A stretch of 64,000 bases of DNA from Sycobia sp. Sy_11 (GCA_018907035.1 JACCIC010000053.1:2814001-2878000), one strand, 5' to 3'; counted from the first letter of the stretch, positions 35,982-48,905 are shown. Notes: generated by a model from the sequence alone, not told the origin. Translations and numbers: made by a program.

Positions 35982-36901
35982 ACACACCGCCTTTCAGATA
36001 CCAAAATTCGACACACGTTGTAAATATTATAGATAAAACCTAGTTTCTCTACGATAGGTCGGCCTTATTAGCTATACTTCGAGGAATTTAAGACCTATTT
36101 CAATTCACATGAATCAAAAGCACTCAAATTTATATAAAATTTTGTGAACATGGAAAAGTTGATCAATAATTAATTACAAAAAAAAAAAAACAATAATGTA
36201 TTAGTAAACCTATTTCCAAAAATTCAAATGGAATTTGTGCTTTGTAGATCCGCACCAGTGACATGTGACTACGGAGCGGAGCAGCAGTATCGGGAAGTAC
36301 AAAAGGCCCGCACCGAAGTCTGCAACATATATATATCGAGAGAGACAGTGCGTCAGTGCAAACCTACAGTTTTTTTGCATTTTACTTACTATATTCTCTT
36401 GACTTATCGATTATTGTATTTCACAATCACGCATTGTATTATCCTTATTCAAGTAAAATTCTTCATCATAAAGAATATCATTCCCCGGATCTATCAACAA
36501 TATGAATAAATCTATTTGAATTGCTCCTCAACTGCTCCAATTGCTTCAACACCTCTGAAATTTTGCAAATTGACGATGAAAATTAAATTACAGTTGTTTT
36601 GCTAAGATCCAAATCAAGCTTTTATTTATATTCCTTTTGTTTTAATGAAGAAGGCGAAAGATAATTTGGTCGTACTGCATAAGTGTTTCGAAATTTTTTT
36701 TTTTCGAAATTCACGAACCGTCGTAACTTAGATCCTGCGTTTTAGTGTTACTATATATTCATGATAGCATCAAAACCCTGGAATATAGCTGAATTTTCAT
36801 TTCACAGAATATCTAAATTTCCGTGATAAGGATAGTGGTGCGCACAAATTTTCACACATCGTTCTTAATTAAAAGTTACTAAATTTTCAATGGCGGTGTG
36901 T
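35982..36901. other. possible transposon with ACACACCGCC inverted ends (weak)
   Basis: ACACACCGCC at 35982-35991 is repeated in inverted form as GGCGGTGTGT at 36892-36901, enclosing 920 bp of AT-rich DNA with no recognisable transposase. No target-site duplication is visible: the left flank ends GGGG and the right flank begins AATTAATT. It may be a truncated element whose true end includes the GGGG, or a coincidence. Confidence 0.3.
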
Positions 36902-37458
36902 AATTAATTAATATAATAAAGTAAACGCACATTGTAAAACTTTCTGATTTCAGCCTACAAAAATTCGGTGAAAATAAAGCTGAAACAAAAAAAAAAAAAA
37001 AAAAAAAACTCTATAAAAAGCCGAGATTATTCACCGTTGACTTTTCCAGCCAATAAGAATGGCCGATTCAAACAGCTGAATTACTGCGCTTGCCGCCTTG
37101 CCAACCGCGTATTGTCTTATACGCGCGTATCTCCGTCCCATTGGCAATTGCCGCGAGAGGATATTTTCGCGCCGACTCGAAGCCGGACGCGATTTTCTCA
37201 GCGTTGGGTGCCCGTCGCGGCGACGAGCGCCAGCGGCACCGTACCTATACTCGTCCTCGACCCATCCCCCCGCCCCCGACCGACGGTATATAATAATACA
37301 CCGCGAATCTCGTATTACGTGACCGGACAATTTCGGGATAGCGGCCGACGCGCCGCCGGCTGCTGGGGATTGCAGCAGCGCCACGGGTGGACGATCGTCG
37401 GGCGAGGACGCCCATATCGCGCCGGGCGAATATTGCGGGATAAGAGGGACAGGGAGAG

Positions 37459-37461
<3 letters not shown>

Positions 37462-37509
<48 letters not shown>
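37462..37509. repeat. (GA)n microsatellite
   Basis: 48 bp. Confidence 0.95.
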
Positions 37510-37513
<4 letters not shown>

Positions 37514-37730
37514 AGCCAATTAAAAGGCTAATAACAAGCCGCCACTGTCGCCTCCCGCCCTACCCAACCCTTCTCGCACGCCTCTCGCGCGCGTTACTTC
37601 TCGCACGCGTTGCCCGTTAAATTAGCTCCCTTTTTTACACCCGTCCCGCGCGCGCATGGCCGTCGACGAATCGGCGGCCCGATATTTCCCCGATAAGGCC
37701 CATATACGACGCGGCGCGCATGTAGACAGT

Positions 37731-37732
<2 letters not shown>

Positions 37733-37771
<39 letters not shown>
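37733..37771. repeat. (AT)n microsatellite
   Basis: 39 bp. Confidence 0.95.
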
Positions 37772-37774
<3 letters not shown>

Positions 37775-38272
37775 GCGAAAGCAAGAGAAGGAGAGTCGAA
37801 GTCGGCGGTGTCCGCCGCCCGCGGACGTGACTACCCGCGCTCGCAATTTTCGCTTTCAATTAACCGCACCCGTATTCACGTATATGCGTATGTGCGCATA
37901 CACATGTGTATGCACTTGAGCGTGCATACACGCGTACACATACACACACGCGCGCGCGCGCGCGCGCGGCAGTTTCGCTCGCACTTTCTGCGGCGCGGCT
38001 CTTGCGGACCGATCGGTCACGCGCCGGCGCGCCGCGTGCTCGCACACGCGCGACGATCGGAATCGCCGATCATGATCGTTATGGCGACGCGACGATGGTT
38101 GCCGGGAGTGCGCGTATTATCGCCGAGGTTGCCGAGCGCTTCTATATACCATACGTCAGGTTGTGTCCCGCGAAGAAATGCGCGCGCGCGCGCGCGGGGA
38201 ATCTCTCTCTCTCTCTCTGGCTCTCTTGCTGATGCACGGCCGACGGCTCTTTGCTCTCGTGTATAATTGGAC

Positions 38273-38295
38273 ATATATATATATATATATATATA
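38273..38295. repeat. (AT)n microsatellite
   Basis: 23 bp. Confidence 0.93.
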
Positions 38296-38610
38296 CAAGC
38301 CGCGGTTATAAGAGGCCATTTTCGTTTTGTGCAGCAGCCGCAGCTGTTTGTTAGGAGCCGATTATGATTGTCGGTAATTGGGTTTTTAAGAAGAGAGCCG
38401 ATCCGGGAGCCCGCGCCGTATATTACTCGCCGATTTCCAGGCTCGCTTTACGGCCTTTATTTCCGACGATTACGCGTCCTCGGCGCGGAATGGATCGTAA
38501 AAGTTCGATTAAACCATATCCATAATACGTATACGTATCATGATAACGTACGAGAGCGATACATTCTCGGGCAGTACACTCGGCGCGTAGCGATCTAATT
38601 CGACGATAAT

Positions 38611-39990
38611 GAAAATTCGGATCTATAAAAATTATCCAATTTCTCACTTATGTAACTATTCGACTGATTATACGCGTTGACGTAAATAAAGGAATGTCAT
38701 TTATTAACAAGAAATCGATCTTATTTTCGTTGAATATAACGTCAAAGTAAAATTTTTTAATTATTTAATCTTTTGTATCTAACGACAGAATTATATCTGT
38801 ACGTTTCGCCCCGAGTTTTCTAAGTCTGAGCTATTTATTGGTAAAAAGGATAAGATCATAAGGAGTTATTCTAATCGTGTATAGATGAACAGAGTATAAT
38901 AAACCGGGAATGAGGAGTACTTATTATATAATACTAGATGCTAATTTTAATAGGGAGAGAATTAGAAACCCAATCATTAAAAATAAAGGGAAGTCTATTC
39001 GCTCCGTCTAAATCAGAGAATCTACTGCACTTCAAAATTCTATAGCTCAACGTCCATTTACTGGGATTTTATTGTGATCTTATTATTAAGATTCTTACTT
39101 TATATTAGCAATGAGCACGTAATATAAAGATATTAAGTAACAATTTCAGTTTATATTTGTTTTGATATTACATTAATTACAATATTCAGGTACGGGATAT
39201 TCGTAAAAATTAATAAAAAAAAAAAGAAAAGAAAAACAATTAATGTCGTACTGGATACATAAGACATATGTCCAACTATGTGTTGTTTATTTGCGAAAAC
39301 TAATTATTCCGTATAATTCGCCCTAAGCGACAATTTCCCATTAAAAAATTTTTTTTTTTCAGCGCTTCGAAAGCAATGACGATTTTTCCTTTTGTCGTTA
39401 ATAATACAAACGAAAAAAATAGGGGATGCCACGGAATCCAATTATGAAAAACTGCTGGATGGGCAAAATCTTTGTACACAATTGACTTTAATATACCTGT
39501 CATTATGCATGCATGATTCTTCTGCGTTGATTATTATTATTATTTGTCTTTCATTTGAAAGCGAAGAGACGCGGTGAGAAGCCCAATTAAAAAAAAAAAA
39601 AAAGTAACGCCCGTTTAATTATACGCGATAAGAAACTACGTCCCTTACATAATTTCCCACTGCAGTTGAATTGGCCTTTCGCGCAACGCACCAGTCCCGG
39701 CGCCATCAGCGTTTTACCGCGAACGAGGACTTTGCATAAAATATACCCTATATACATATGCTGGCCGATAAAAATGAATAATCATAATTATAATGATGAT
39801 GATAATAATAATAATACTAATAAAAACATAATTAAACTAAAAAAAAAAGAAAAGGCAAAAAAGTTAATTTCATTTTTAACGTTTAATCCGTCGTTTAAGG
39901 TAAGTCTAAAGCGAGTCTTTAAACTGTAAAAGAGCGCCCGGAAGTATTGCGCGGGTAGAATTTTCGCTCTAAGCAAAAATTAGCATTCTC
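38611..39990. other. AT-rich, nothing recognised
   Basis: No gene or element seen. A-runs only. Confidence 0.6.
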
Positions 39991-40400
39991 CGCCCCCCTC
40001 TCAACGCTCTATATATACATATATATATGTGTAGGCATGCCCTCGCGTTCGAGAGCCGGGCGCATCCTCGAATTTACTGTAAATGGAAAAAAGAGCCCAT
40101 ACGCCGACGAGCTCCGTCGCTGGTGGCGACGTCGGCTTTTTAGCCCGTTGAGGGTTGTGGGAGAGGGGGGGGGGAGCGGGAGCGATAAAGGGTCGCCGCC
40201 GCGAGCCCGCTCTCATCGCGATCCGGGGCCTTGGGCAGCGCGACGCTCCGCGGATTATAATCGATTTCTTAATTCGCGCGGGCGCGCTTTGTCCGCTCGA
40301 CAGCTGTATCGCAGCGCAAAGGGATCGTAAAACGGAATTACGAGCGCTTGCCGAAAAGTCGGCCCTTGGAGCGCGAGGTGTGCAATGACATGATTCGAGC
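39991..40400. other. small CpG-rich island
   Basis: CpG-rich with a G-run near 40166-40175. A 160-codon minus-strand frame (40001-40483) spans it without recognisable motifs. Confidence 0.45.
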
Positions 40401-41693
40401 AATCGTTGAACTCGCAATTCGTAATGTGGTGGTTGCCATACTATATATATATAAGCATATATTTTTTTCCGTGCATCAGGCAACTTTACAGTTATTTATG
40501 CACCAATCTATATCTGATTATTGCATATAGCTGCACTCTATAATTGAATCTGAAATTATCTAGCAAGGAATTATTTTCCTATAAGTTAGCCAGCATTGAT
40601 TTTCATAGAGTCGTTTGGTGTAGATAAAATATATATGAAAATATTAATGCACCGATTATTATTAAGGAGGCATCCGAAAATTGAAATGTTTTTCCTTTAC
40701 GTGCATTAAGAATTTCATTGGAAAGTAAAAAAAAAAACATCTTATATCTCCTTTAAAAGGATACATTTAATTTTATACGGAGTTCTGAGCGTGTGTTGTA
40801 TAAAACTAATTTATAGTTAATAAATAAACTCGTTTTATACGCAGATGTAGATGCTACAGTACACGAGGGACGAATTTGTTCGAGATGGAACGGATTGAAC
40901 AGTAACTCTGCATTGTCTTCGAAATGGAACCCCGTAAATTTATTGGATATAACGCAGTCAATTTCAAATTTCATGGTACAGTCTTACCTATATATAATTT
41001 ATTATAGTATTAAAAAATGAAATAACGTGTGTAGTCCGATGAATTTTTTAAATCGGCAATCGTAATTTTGACGCTGTATTCGATAATGGATTGCATTTAA
41101 CGTAAAAAAGGTTCAAGCGACTGGTCATTCGCAAACGTACATTTACATATAGTTCATAAAAAAGATCAAATGTTAACACCTTAGTTACAAATAGATAGGT
41201 ACAAATAAGAAAGAAACTATACCCATTATCAGGCGTAAGTCAATTAGAACTTTTTTGCTCAATGCTTTATTATTATTATGAAAATTGCTCTTTCCTATCA
41301 ACTTGCTCGATTCGAAGAAAAATTGCATCAACCACACCATCACGGCCTCCACTTTTAGCAAGATATATTCTTTGCATAATAATTTTTCTTCTAATAACCT
41401 TTCGAAAAAGACTGCGAAATTTGGAAATGTATAATGCTTAACTGCATACGACAGAAGTAAATTTATGAGAAAAAGGAACGATTTAAGAAGACTGATATAA
41501 ATACACGGTTTGCAGAACGATATACGAAAATGATTGTTTTGAACGGTCGTACGTTATGAATACATCGTCATTTTACCCATCCACATAGCCATGCAAACAT
41601 ATCGCCGTTGCTGTTGCGCGCGATCTTCGGTAATACGAAATAAGCCCCACCGATAGTAACAATTGAACTTGTATGCCAATTTGATACACACAT

Positions 41694-41703
<10 letters not shown>

Positions 41704-41738
<35 letters not shown>
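41704..41738. repeat. (AT)n microsatellite
   Basis: 35 bp, preceded by short CA runs. Confidence 0.95.
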
Positions 41739-41741
<3 letters not shown>

Positions 41742-41893
41742 TCAGGGCCTCTTCAGCTTTGAAGCGTTACAATGACTGATGAAATTTCAAGAGCCTATAA
41801 AGACGCGACGGATGATTAGCTCCTGTGAAAAGCAAAAGTAGCTCATGGCCGCCTTGCCTCTCAAACTTTTGGTTTGGATCTATTCACCGATTC

Positions 41894-41896
<3 letters not shown>

Positions 41897-41946
<50 letters not shown>
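41897..41946. repeat. (TA)n microsatellite
   Basis: 50 bp. Confidence 0.95.
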
Positions 41947-41950
<4 letters not shown>

Positions 41951-42569
41951 AGAAGCGCATAATGTCGAACTCACGCTCTGATAGCCTGATATAACAAACG
42001 TACAAAAGTACAAACGTGCATTTGCAATATGTATGTATTAGCGAACACACTGGCTGCATGATCCTCCCGAGCACATATCACGTGAAATGTTTACAGCGGA
42101 CTCGACCGATGATATAAAAGCTGCAGGGCAGTGATGCGCATTATAATGAGGCTTTTTATAGACTTCAAGCGCGTCCGCGAGCTGCTCCTGCCCTCCCCCT
42201 CGGCTGATAAGCACGTCAAGTACATGCGATCGTTTGGGTAAATGCCGCGCCGGCCGCCTTGAAAGACCGCGCCCCACGGCGAGCTTTATGCGTACTCGGG
42301 CAAATGTATATGATGAGAACGCTAAGCGCGTCAGTAGATTCGACGCGGATGATCGACGGATTGGTAAGAGGTTAGAGGAGCGAGAGGACCGAGAGATTTG
42401 CCAGCGGATGGGAAGAATTTTTTTTTTTTATACTTTACCCTCTTCTCTTTCGTGTATTATTTGCTATTATTTATTTTGAATGCGCCCCTTTGCATAATGA
42501 AGCTTTTAATAAAGCTCTTATTTGGTACGCGCTATTTCTGTGCAATTTTCTTTTCTTTTTCCCAGTGTG

Positions 42570-42572
<3 letters not shown>

Positions 42573-42622
<50 letters not shown>
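42573..42622. repeat. (TA)n microsatellite
   Basis: 50 bp. Confidence 0.95.
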
Positions 42623-42626
<4 letters not shown>

Positions 42627-43819
42627 CGTGGTAATATTCAATATGGATTTACTTACTCGAGATACTCTCTTGGAAGTGTCGGTGGCTCAGCTAGTGGACA
42701 AAAACAGCATCGGATTCCATCGGACTGGTTCTTCCAAAGGTTATTGCTATAAATTAACCGAAAGGAAAAAATTTTAAATAATGACTTTATCATTCGAGCC
42801 TAAGATATTGTTAAATGGAAATATTAGATTTTCATTCGATATAATTTATTTAATGAGAAATAGAGTTAAATTTATCGATAATTAAATGTAGATCTGCGCC
42901 TTTATATTTACGCGTCCCTAATCCTTAGAAAAATATTCAAACTGATGGTCCATCTGTTATCACCGATCAGGACACACGATTCTCGCAAACCTTCTATATA
43001 TAATTATTTTTTGAAGCGTGATTTTACTTACATTTCTATTTATGAATTCAACATTTATTATCGAATGAATTTCTTTTTCATTTAGTACTTATAGATCATT
43101 TTACAAGTATATTATAATTAAATTATTTAAAACACATAGAAAAGTTATTGTTCTTTGATGAGATATATAGTAAATTCATTTATTTCAAATATAATATGAA
43201 AAAATATATCAGCAAAATTGACAAATTAAAATCTTATACATTAGCTTTGATAAGGGCTTTCTACGAAAGTCGAAATATTAACACATTTGATAATGAAAAT
43301 TTAGCCTGTATTTGGTTGATGTTGCTCGCTTATTTGTGATCGCATTACAGTAAGCGCATTCTTCCTATTCTATGATAATTTACAGGAATTCTTATGGAGT
43401 TTTCTAATAAAATCTCGGAACCGAAATCATTACAGTAAAAAAAAACTTATTTCACTACTGTTGTAGGGCTGAAAACTTCACACGTTGTTATCATTATGAA
43501 TGATCCATCCAATGCCACGAGTAGAAAATCCTCGGTGACCCATTGGTTCAGCCTGGATAGAGTGTCGAATAAAACACTCAAGTTCATATAAAAGGTAATT
43601 CCGTGTATTAGGCGACCTACATATCACAATCTCCATGAGTAAATCAGGCCATTTTAAAATTTATATCTCTCACTGTGACAATAGACCTCGATTTTTTAAA
43701 CCTCTTTCCTCGTATTGAAGCTTGTAAGATGTAAAATTAAAAATTAAGAGAAAGCAAGATCAATAAAAAAATTTATAAATGAAGATATGACTACAAATTT
43801 TATATATGTATATATATTA

Positions 43820-43845
43820 CTGTTTACAAATATGAGTAAGACTTT
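43820..43845 (+). repeat. left terminal inverted repeat of the mariner at 43.8 kb
   Basis: The 26-bp end pairs with 44919-44944 with two mismatches and is preceded by the TA duplication at 43818-43819. This is where the transposase would bind and cut. Confidence 0.93.
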
Positions 43846-43965
43846 TCAATTCAAACTTCTCGGATTTATCGATTCGGACAAATGTTTTTGTTTTTAAATT
43901 GGTAGTACTGTCAGAGTTCTGTACTAAATTTCACGTAATTATCTTCATTTGTCATATAGTTACGC

Positions 43966-44894
43966 TTGTATTTTGTGATCAATTTTGGTGAGAATTCAAT
44001 GTCAAGAGCAAGTGTGTTTGACTGGCACAAATTGTTCAAAGAAGGTCGAGAACGCGTTGAAAACGAACCATATCGAAGACGGCCAATAACATCTACTGAT
44101 GGGCTAAACGTCGGTAAAATCAAAGAATTCGTTCTGCAAAATCGTCGATTGACTACTAAAGCACTTGCTGATATCGTTGGAATTTCAAATGGGTCAATCA
44201 ACACTACTTTGAGATACATTTTGTGCCTGAAAAGAGTGAAATCTGGATTGGTGTCAAAAACACTCAATTTTTTGAAAAAACAGCGTCGCACGAAGGTGAA
44301 ACGATGCTTTTGGACTATCAGGACCAGACGAAACGCCAAATAACTGGAGATGAGACTTGGATCTACACTTACGATCCAGAAACAATAGATCAATCGAGCG
44401 AATGACGTGCCAAAGGAGAGTGGAGACCGAAAAAATCAAGGTCATGCTCACTGTTTTATTCGATTATCGTGGCGTGATGCATTATGAATTCCTTGTAATC
44501 GGCCAAACGGTTAACAAACTATTCGTCTGAAAAGGCCAGATCTATGGAAAGACAACTCTTGGTTCTTGCATCACGATAATGCACCAGCTCACACTGCATT
44601 GATTTTACGTGAACATTTCGCCAAAAAAATTCAACCAATATCGTTCCGCAACAATCATACTCGCCTGATTTAGTACCGTCTGACATCTGGCTGTTCAGAA
44701 AACTCAAAAGACCACTTCGGGGACGCGGTTTTGATTCGACTGAAGAAATGAAAGCCCAATCGAAGAAGGAACTGATGGCTATTCCGTAATACGAGTATAA
44801 CAAATGTTTTGAAAATTGGAAAAGGCGTTGGCATAGTTGCATCTGCGGGGAGGGGGATTATTTTAAGGGGGATGAATTAGATGCAGGAGAATAA
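43966..44894 (+). pseudogene. mariner transposase pseudogene, DD34D type
   Basis: The N-terminal DNA-binding part is readable at about 43999-44300, with MSRASVFDWHKLFKEGRE followed by a helix-turn-helix-like stretch containing NRRLTTKALADIVGIS. The frame then shifts. The first catalytic aspartate (GDETW) is coded at 44349-44351, the second (HHDNAPAH) at 44575-44577 and the third (SPDLVPSD) at 44682-44684. The first two are 226 bases apart, about 75 codons, against about 93 in intact mariners, so roughly 17 codons plus a frame are missing. The second and third are 107 bases apart, DD34D spacing plus a two-base frameshift. A stop lies early in the post-GDETW part (44403-44405) and another near 44528. 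The C-terminal FKGDE motif ends at the TAA at 44892-44894. No intact protein can be made. Confidence 0.93.
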
Positions 44895-44918
44895 ATAAAG
44901 ATTTCAAAAGTTATAAAT

Positions 44919-44944
44919 AAAGCCTTACTCATATTTGTACACAG
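44919..44944 (-). repeat. right terminal inverted repeat of the mariner at 44.9 kb
   Basis: Reverse complement of the left end at 24 of 26 positions, followed by TA at 44945-44946. Confidence 0.93.
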
Positions 44945-44946
44945 TA

Positions 44947-45846
44947 GTACGCAGATATGACTAGTGAACTAACAGACACCGTACTTGCTCTCATTCGTGC
45001 ATTACCGCAAATCTAACACGTATAGTTTCGTTGGGCAAAAGTTTGTGTCCGTCCCAACTGGTTAGTTACGCCTTTGCGCGTGTCAAAATCTTTTTGTAGC
45101 AGCGAAAGCCACAGCGTGCATATACGGACCTATATAGCTCCCGGGCACACCATCGGCGCATTATCATTCGGTTCTAAATTCTTAGTTTACGTCCATGTCG
45201 TATAATATACAACTTCTAATCAATGATTTCTTAATTTCTGTTAGAACTATTAAATTATTTACTTAGTCAAGTTCTCAGTTTCATTTAATTGTAATTTCGA
45301 TTTTTTCCCTTCAAATTTGTGTTATACCAATAAAGTAGAGAGCTTGTGTTAACAACTTTTTTTTTTAAATTTTTGTAATAGCTCGTATTTTTTAATAACA
45401 GAAATCATTACGGTAGACTAAAACCTTTAAAATCTTGTAAAATCTCAAACTATAGAATCACGCATTCATAATAAATGTCTAAAATATACACGTTCTGCCT
45501 CCATTTGAAAATAATAAACGAACGAACGACCGGATCGTAAACTACAATATATGTAATTTGGGAAATCCTACGGAATGAAAGAACCGTCAATAATAATCGA
45601 CGCGTACGAGTTTATAATGTCAAAAGATTATACATGTATAGGTATACGCTTAAAATTCATCGCTGAACATTGCAACGATAAATTTGCAGCGGGATGGCGT
45701 GGATTAAAGAGGCAGCTTGTTACCGAGGTGGTGAAAGGAATGCGGACAAAAGAAACTACGCTGAAAAACTACACGGAGACAGCCGGCAGCGATCGACGCC
45801 TCCTCGATAGAGTGAAACCATATGCACACTTTCATGCATACATACG

Positions 45847-45850
<4 letters not shown>
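44947..45850. other. AT-rich flank of the mariner, nothing recognised
   Basis: No coding signal. T-run near 45358-45366. Confidence 0.6.

Positions 45851-45853
<3 letters not shown>

Positions 45854-45894
<41 letters not shown>
45854..45894. repeat. (AT)n microsatellite
   Basis: 41 bp. Confidence 0.95.
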
Positions 45895-45900
<6 letters not shown>

Positions 45901-46011
45901 TATAATACATGTGTATATATATATACAGGCACGTGGATTCGAGCTCGCGGAAGATTCTCCGGACTAGATAAGAAGGGGGGCCTCTTCGCCCGAGAGAAGA
46001 AAGAGAGAGAT

Positions 46012-46013
<2 letters not shown>

Positions 46014-46047
<34 letters not shown>
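46014..46047. repeat. (GA)n microsatellite
   Basis: 34 bp. Confidence 0.95.
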
Positions 46048-46052
<5 letters not shown>

Positions 46053-46211
46053 AGGAGAATAAAAATCGGCACCCTGCTCTGCACACGTGCGCGGTGCGCA
46101 TGTACTTCTTGTCGTGCAGGCCGCGATCCGCGCAAGCTCCTCTCGAATGCGCATTAATCACAGTACCTCGGGGCTCGGAGCCCGTGCGCGTGCGCTCACA
46201 CAAACACACAC

Positions 46212-46231
46212 CCACACACACACACACACAC
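46212..46231. repeat. (CA)n microsatellite
   Basis: 20 bp. Confidence 0.93.
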
Positions 46232-46680
46232 GTACGCGCATCAGGGGCCCGCGCGCGGCGAATCGCTAATGCGCCTTCTACCTTCCCTCGCCCTTGCCTC
46301 CTGCGCGCCCCGCAACCAGGCTCTGCGAGAACACGATGCCGCCACTTCCTCCCGCTCCTCCTACCTCTCCTCCTCGGTTTATCCGGCGGGGAAAAATGTT
46401 TTTTTTTTCCCCCTCCCAGCTCCCCCTCTCGCCCCCGTCGTTCGGTCGGAACTTCGGCGGCCCGCGAGATAAGAATAATATACGGATCGTCGGGATTTAT
46501 CGGGCGATCGGGGGATCGGAGGGAGTGGAGTAGGGCGGGGGATGCGATAGTGGAAATTCGGTGTACCGATCGCGATGGCCGACTTCGCGGGCATTGGCCG
46601 GAAATTGTTTTTCGGCTTTAAACGGGGAACGGGGACTGGGGTGGAGGACCGACCGGCAGTCCCCGCGTGAATTTAAAGAC

Positions 46681-47745
46681 GGTTGCCGGTCAAAGTGTCA
46701 AAGATTTATCGCACTTTAATGTGTCTCGTGTTTCTCGGACAATCTGAAATTTGGCCTAGTTATTGAGTGATTTTCTTCGCACAAAAGTTATTAGATGGAT
46801 TTTCGGCTGGAATTAATGAACATTTGCAAAGACGAGTCGCGATCAATGGTTCTATTTTGATAATCTCGCTTTACTGTTAGAGGTATTTAGAAACACGGAA
46901 CTAAGCTAAAATTGATACCATTTTGAAGTGCAATATTGAAATTTCAGATAATAATTAAATTAATTTTTACATTTATGCGTTGCAAGTAATTTGAGGAACA
47001 TTTTGTCCATTGTCGTAAATGTAATACAAAACTGATGAATAATCAATCGTCTAAAAGATGTTTATAAGAAAATTCTTTATTTACTTATGCATATACTGAT
47101 GACTACTTTTCACGATATAGTAGTTTTTCAAAAATATATACGTATATAACGCAAACATATATATATCCTTTTTCTGTCGAAAAAGCTACATTGAATTAAT
47201 CGTTAACATAAGTCGCAAAAAACAATCACAAGTAAATATACAAATTATTAAGATGCAATAGGTGAATTTAAATCAACTACTAAATGATATATTTGAATCA
47301 ATTCGCACTTGAGTAGTTAAGTTTGTTATAATGGTAAAAATACGCCGTTAGCAAAATCTTAAATTTAATGTATATTTCACTTTAGAAGCATCGTGACAGC
47401 CAGCGTATCTGCAACTTTCATTGAGAAATATTTATATAGTGGTAAATTAGACGAGAAGGTATATAAACTTTTTCAATACCTCAAGTATAAGATTTAATTT
47501 ATTCTTTCTTACAGATATCTTGGATGAAGTTCACGCGCCCTACAGATTTAAATAAGAAAATTATGTGGATTATACGATATTCCACATTAACCTATATAAT
47601 ATAGAATTAGAATAAAAATAAAAATAAATATTTGTTAAAATTCAAAATTTGTATTTGAATAAACTATTGAACACTTAACGAATGTAAATTATGAACTGAT
47701 TAAGCAGTGAAACAATCTAATTTAGTTTATAATATTTAATGTACA
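46681..47745. other. AT-rich, nothing recognised
   Basis: No coding signal or element seen up to the minisatellite. Confidence 0.6.
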
Positions 47746-47945
47746 ACAGTGACGCTTTTCACTGACGAAACAGTTGATTTACGTTCTGTATTACTGCAGA
47801 GCAGTAAAAATATACACTGCTTTAATCAGTGAATTTTCATTAACGAAACAGCAGAATAATCACTAATTCGGTCAGTGATTATTCACTGACTCTCAGTAGT
47901 CGATTTTGCACTATTTCGATCAGTGACCATTCATTGGCGACTAGT
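47746..47945. repeat. degenerate ~47-bp minisatellite with palindromic cores
   Basis: Three aligned 18-bp cores of the form CACT-N8-CAGTGA occur at 47815-47832, 47861-47878 and 47909-47926, spaced 46 and 48 bp. A fourth, more divergent unit precedes them, starting with CAGTGA...TCACTG at 47746-47763. After each core comes a related TTTTCATTAACGAAACAG / TTATTCACTGACTCT / CCATTCATTGGCGAC block. CAGTGATTATTCACTG at 47873-47888 is itself an inverted repeat. No coding potential seen. It could be a true minisatellite or the subterminal repeat array of a DNA transposon whose ends I did not find. Confidence 0.7.
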
Positions 47946-48354
47946 ACATATAAACTGGTTTGTTTCTAGTGAATTGAATGAAATGAAATGAAATGAAGTG
48001 AAATAAGATCGGCCGAGTCCTAACATGATAAACGAATCACGATTTCGATAAAGCGGATTCGGTTCTCATAAAATACAAGAATAAGTCGTGATTGGAGGTT
48101 GACATAGACTAGGGCTTTTGTAGCCGTGGGAGAGGAAGTTTCACAGATAGGAAGTAGAGATATGGAACGAATTATGGTGAAATTTTGTCTCGTATTGCGA
48201 GACAAGTACGGAACGTGCCGCCTCCTTCACTGAACTAGAAATGCTCTTCAGTCACAACGGAAGATTATTACAAAACAGCAAGTAACCGATAAAGATCATT
48301 CTATCAACTTTTAACTAATGCGATTTTCTAAGAGAGATCAGATCTTCTAAGAGC

Positions 48355-48376
48355 ATATATATATATATATATATAA
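48355..48376. repeat. (AT)n microsatellite
   Basis: 22 bp. Confidence 0.93.
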
Positions 48377-48861
48377 ACCATAAAATAAAATTCAAGCCTA
48401 AGTTCTACTGATAAGCGAACAAGAGTAATAGAACAAAGTGTCAGAGATGCATAGGAAAAATTTTTCATAACATGCAGAACTGCTGGCGCAGACAATGAAA
48501 TGCGCGGTCCACTCTGCGCACCTTCGAATTGTGAAAGAATGAAGGAATAGAAATCTGTCTTGAAAAAGGACGAATTCTCCGCGCATTGATTCACGTTTAA
48601 ATGCAGTATCTTAAAGAGTATCAAACTAAGAGTCAAATTCAGCAATCAAATCACCGGTCAAAGTAAGAATCAAATATACAATTGCTTCTCATGTCATATC
48701 GATTGTTTCGTTAAGATTCGTTTGATTGCATGTATAATTAAATTTTTGAGTGCTGAATTTCGTTTTTTATTGTATTCTGACTTATCTATGCTAAAGTGTA
48801 TCTGGTTAATCCAAGAGGATTCTGGTATAGAAAGTGTATACGTGCCTATATTTGTAATTTA

Positions 48862-48863
<2 letters not shown>

Positions 48864-48903
<40 letters not shown>
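48864..48903. repeat. (AT)n microsatellite
   Basis: 40 bp. Confidence 0.95.

Positions 48904-48905
<2 letters not shown>

Larger units (their letters stand above)
37020..38610. other. CpG-rich island
   Basis: Holds (GA)n, (AT)n, alternating CA/CG runs at 37939-37968 and 38180-38197, and a GCCATTTT site at 38315-38322. Overlapping open frames in several phases reflect GC content. No exon supported. Confidence 0.5.
40401..43817. other. mostly AT-rich with a CpG patch near 42.1-42.4 kb
   Basis: Contains three (TA)n tracts at 41.7-42.6 kb. GAGTGT-N8-ACACTC at about 43559-43578 forms a short hairpin in a vaguely tRNA-like setting. No gene identified. Confidence 0.55.
43820..44944 (+). mobile_element. 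mariner-family DNA transposon (irritans/vertumnana-like), defective
   Basis: Seen: the two ends are inverted repeats of 26 bp (43820-43845 and 44919-44944) that match at 24 positions, starting CTGT(T/G)TACAAATATGAG. A TA dinucleotide flanks each side (43818-43819 and 44945-44946), the target-site duplication expected for Tc1/mariner elements. Its 1125 bp is slightly below the roughly 1.28 kb of intact mariners. Inside is a broken transposase in the same orientation. The left flank is a TA-rich stretch, so the element landed in simple TA sequence. Family knowledge: mariner moves by cut-and-paste with a DD34D transposase. Inference: the copy is too broken to move itself, but its ends could still be recognised if an active relative exists. 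The subfamily call rests on remembered transposase motifs. Confidence 0.95.
45895..46680. other. CpG-rich island with (GA)n and (CA)n
   Basis: GC-rich sequence whose frames cross microsatellites. No exon supported. Confidence 0.5.

Noticed and set aside
40753..40974. 73-codon minus-strand frame of normal composition
   Set aside because: Not repeat-derived, but no motif is recognised and the length is within chance for AT-rich DNA.
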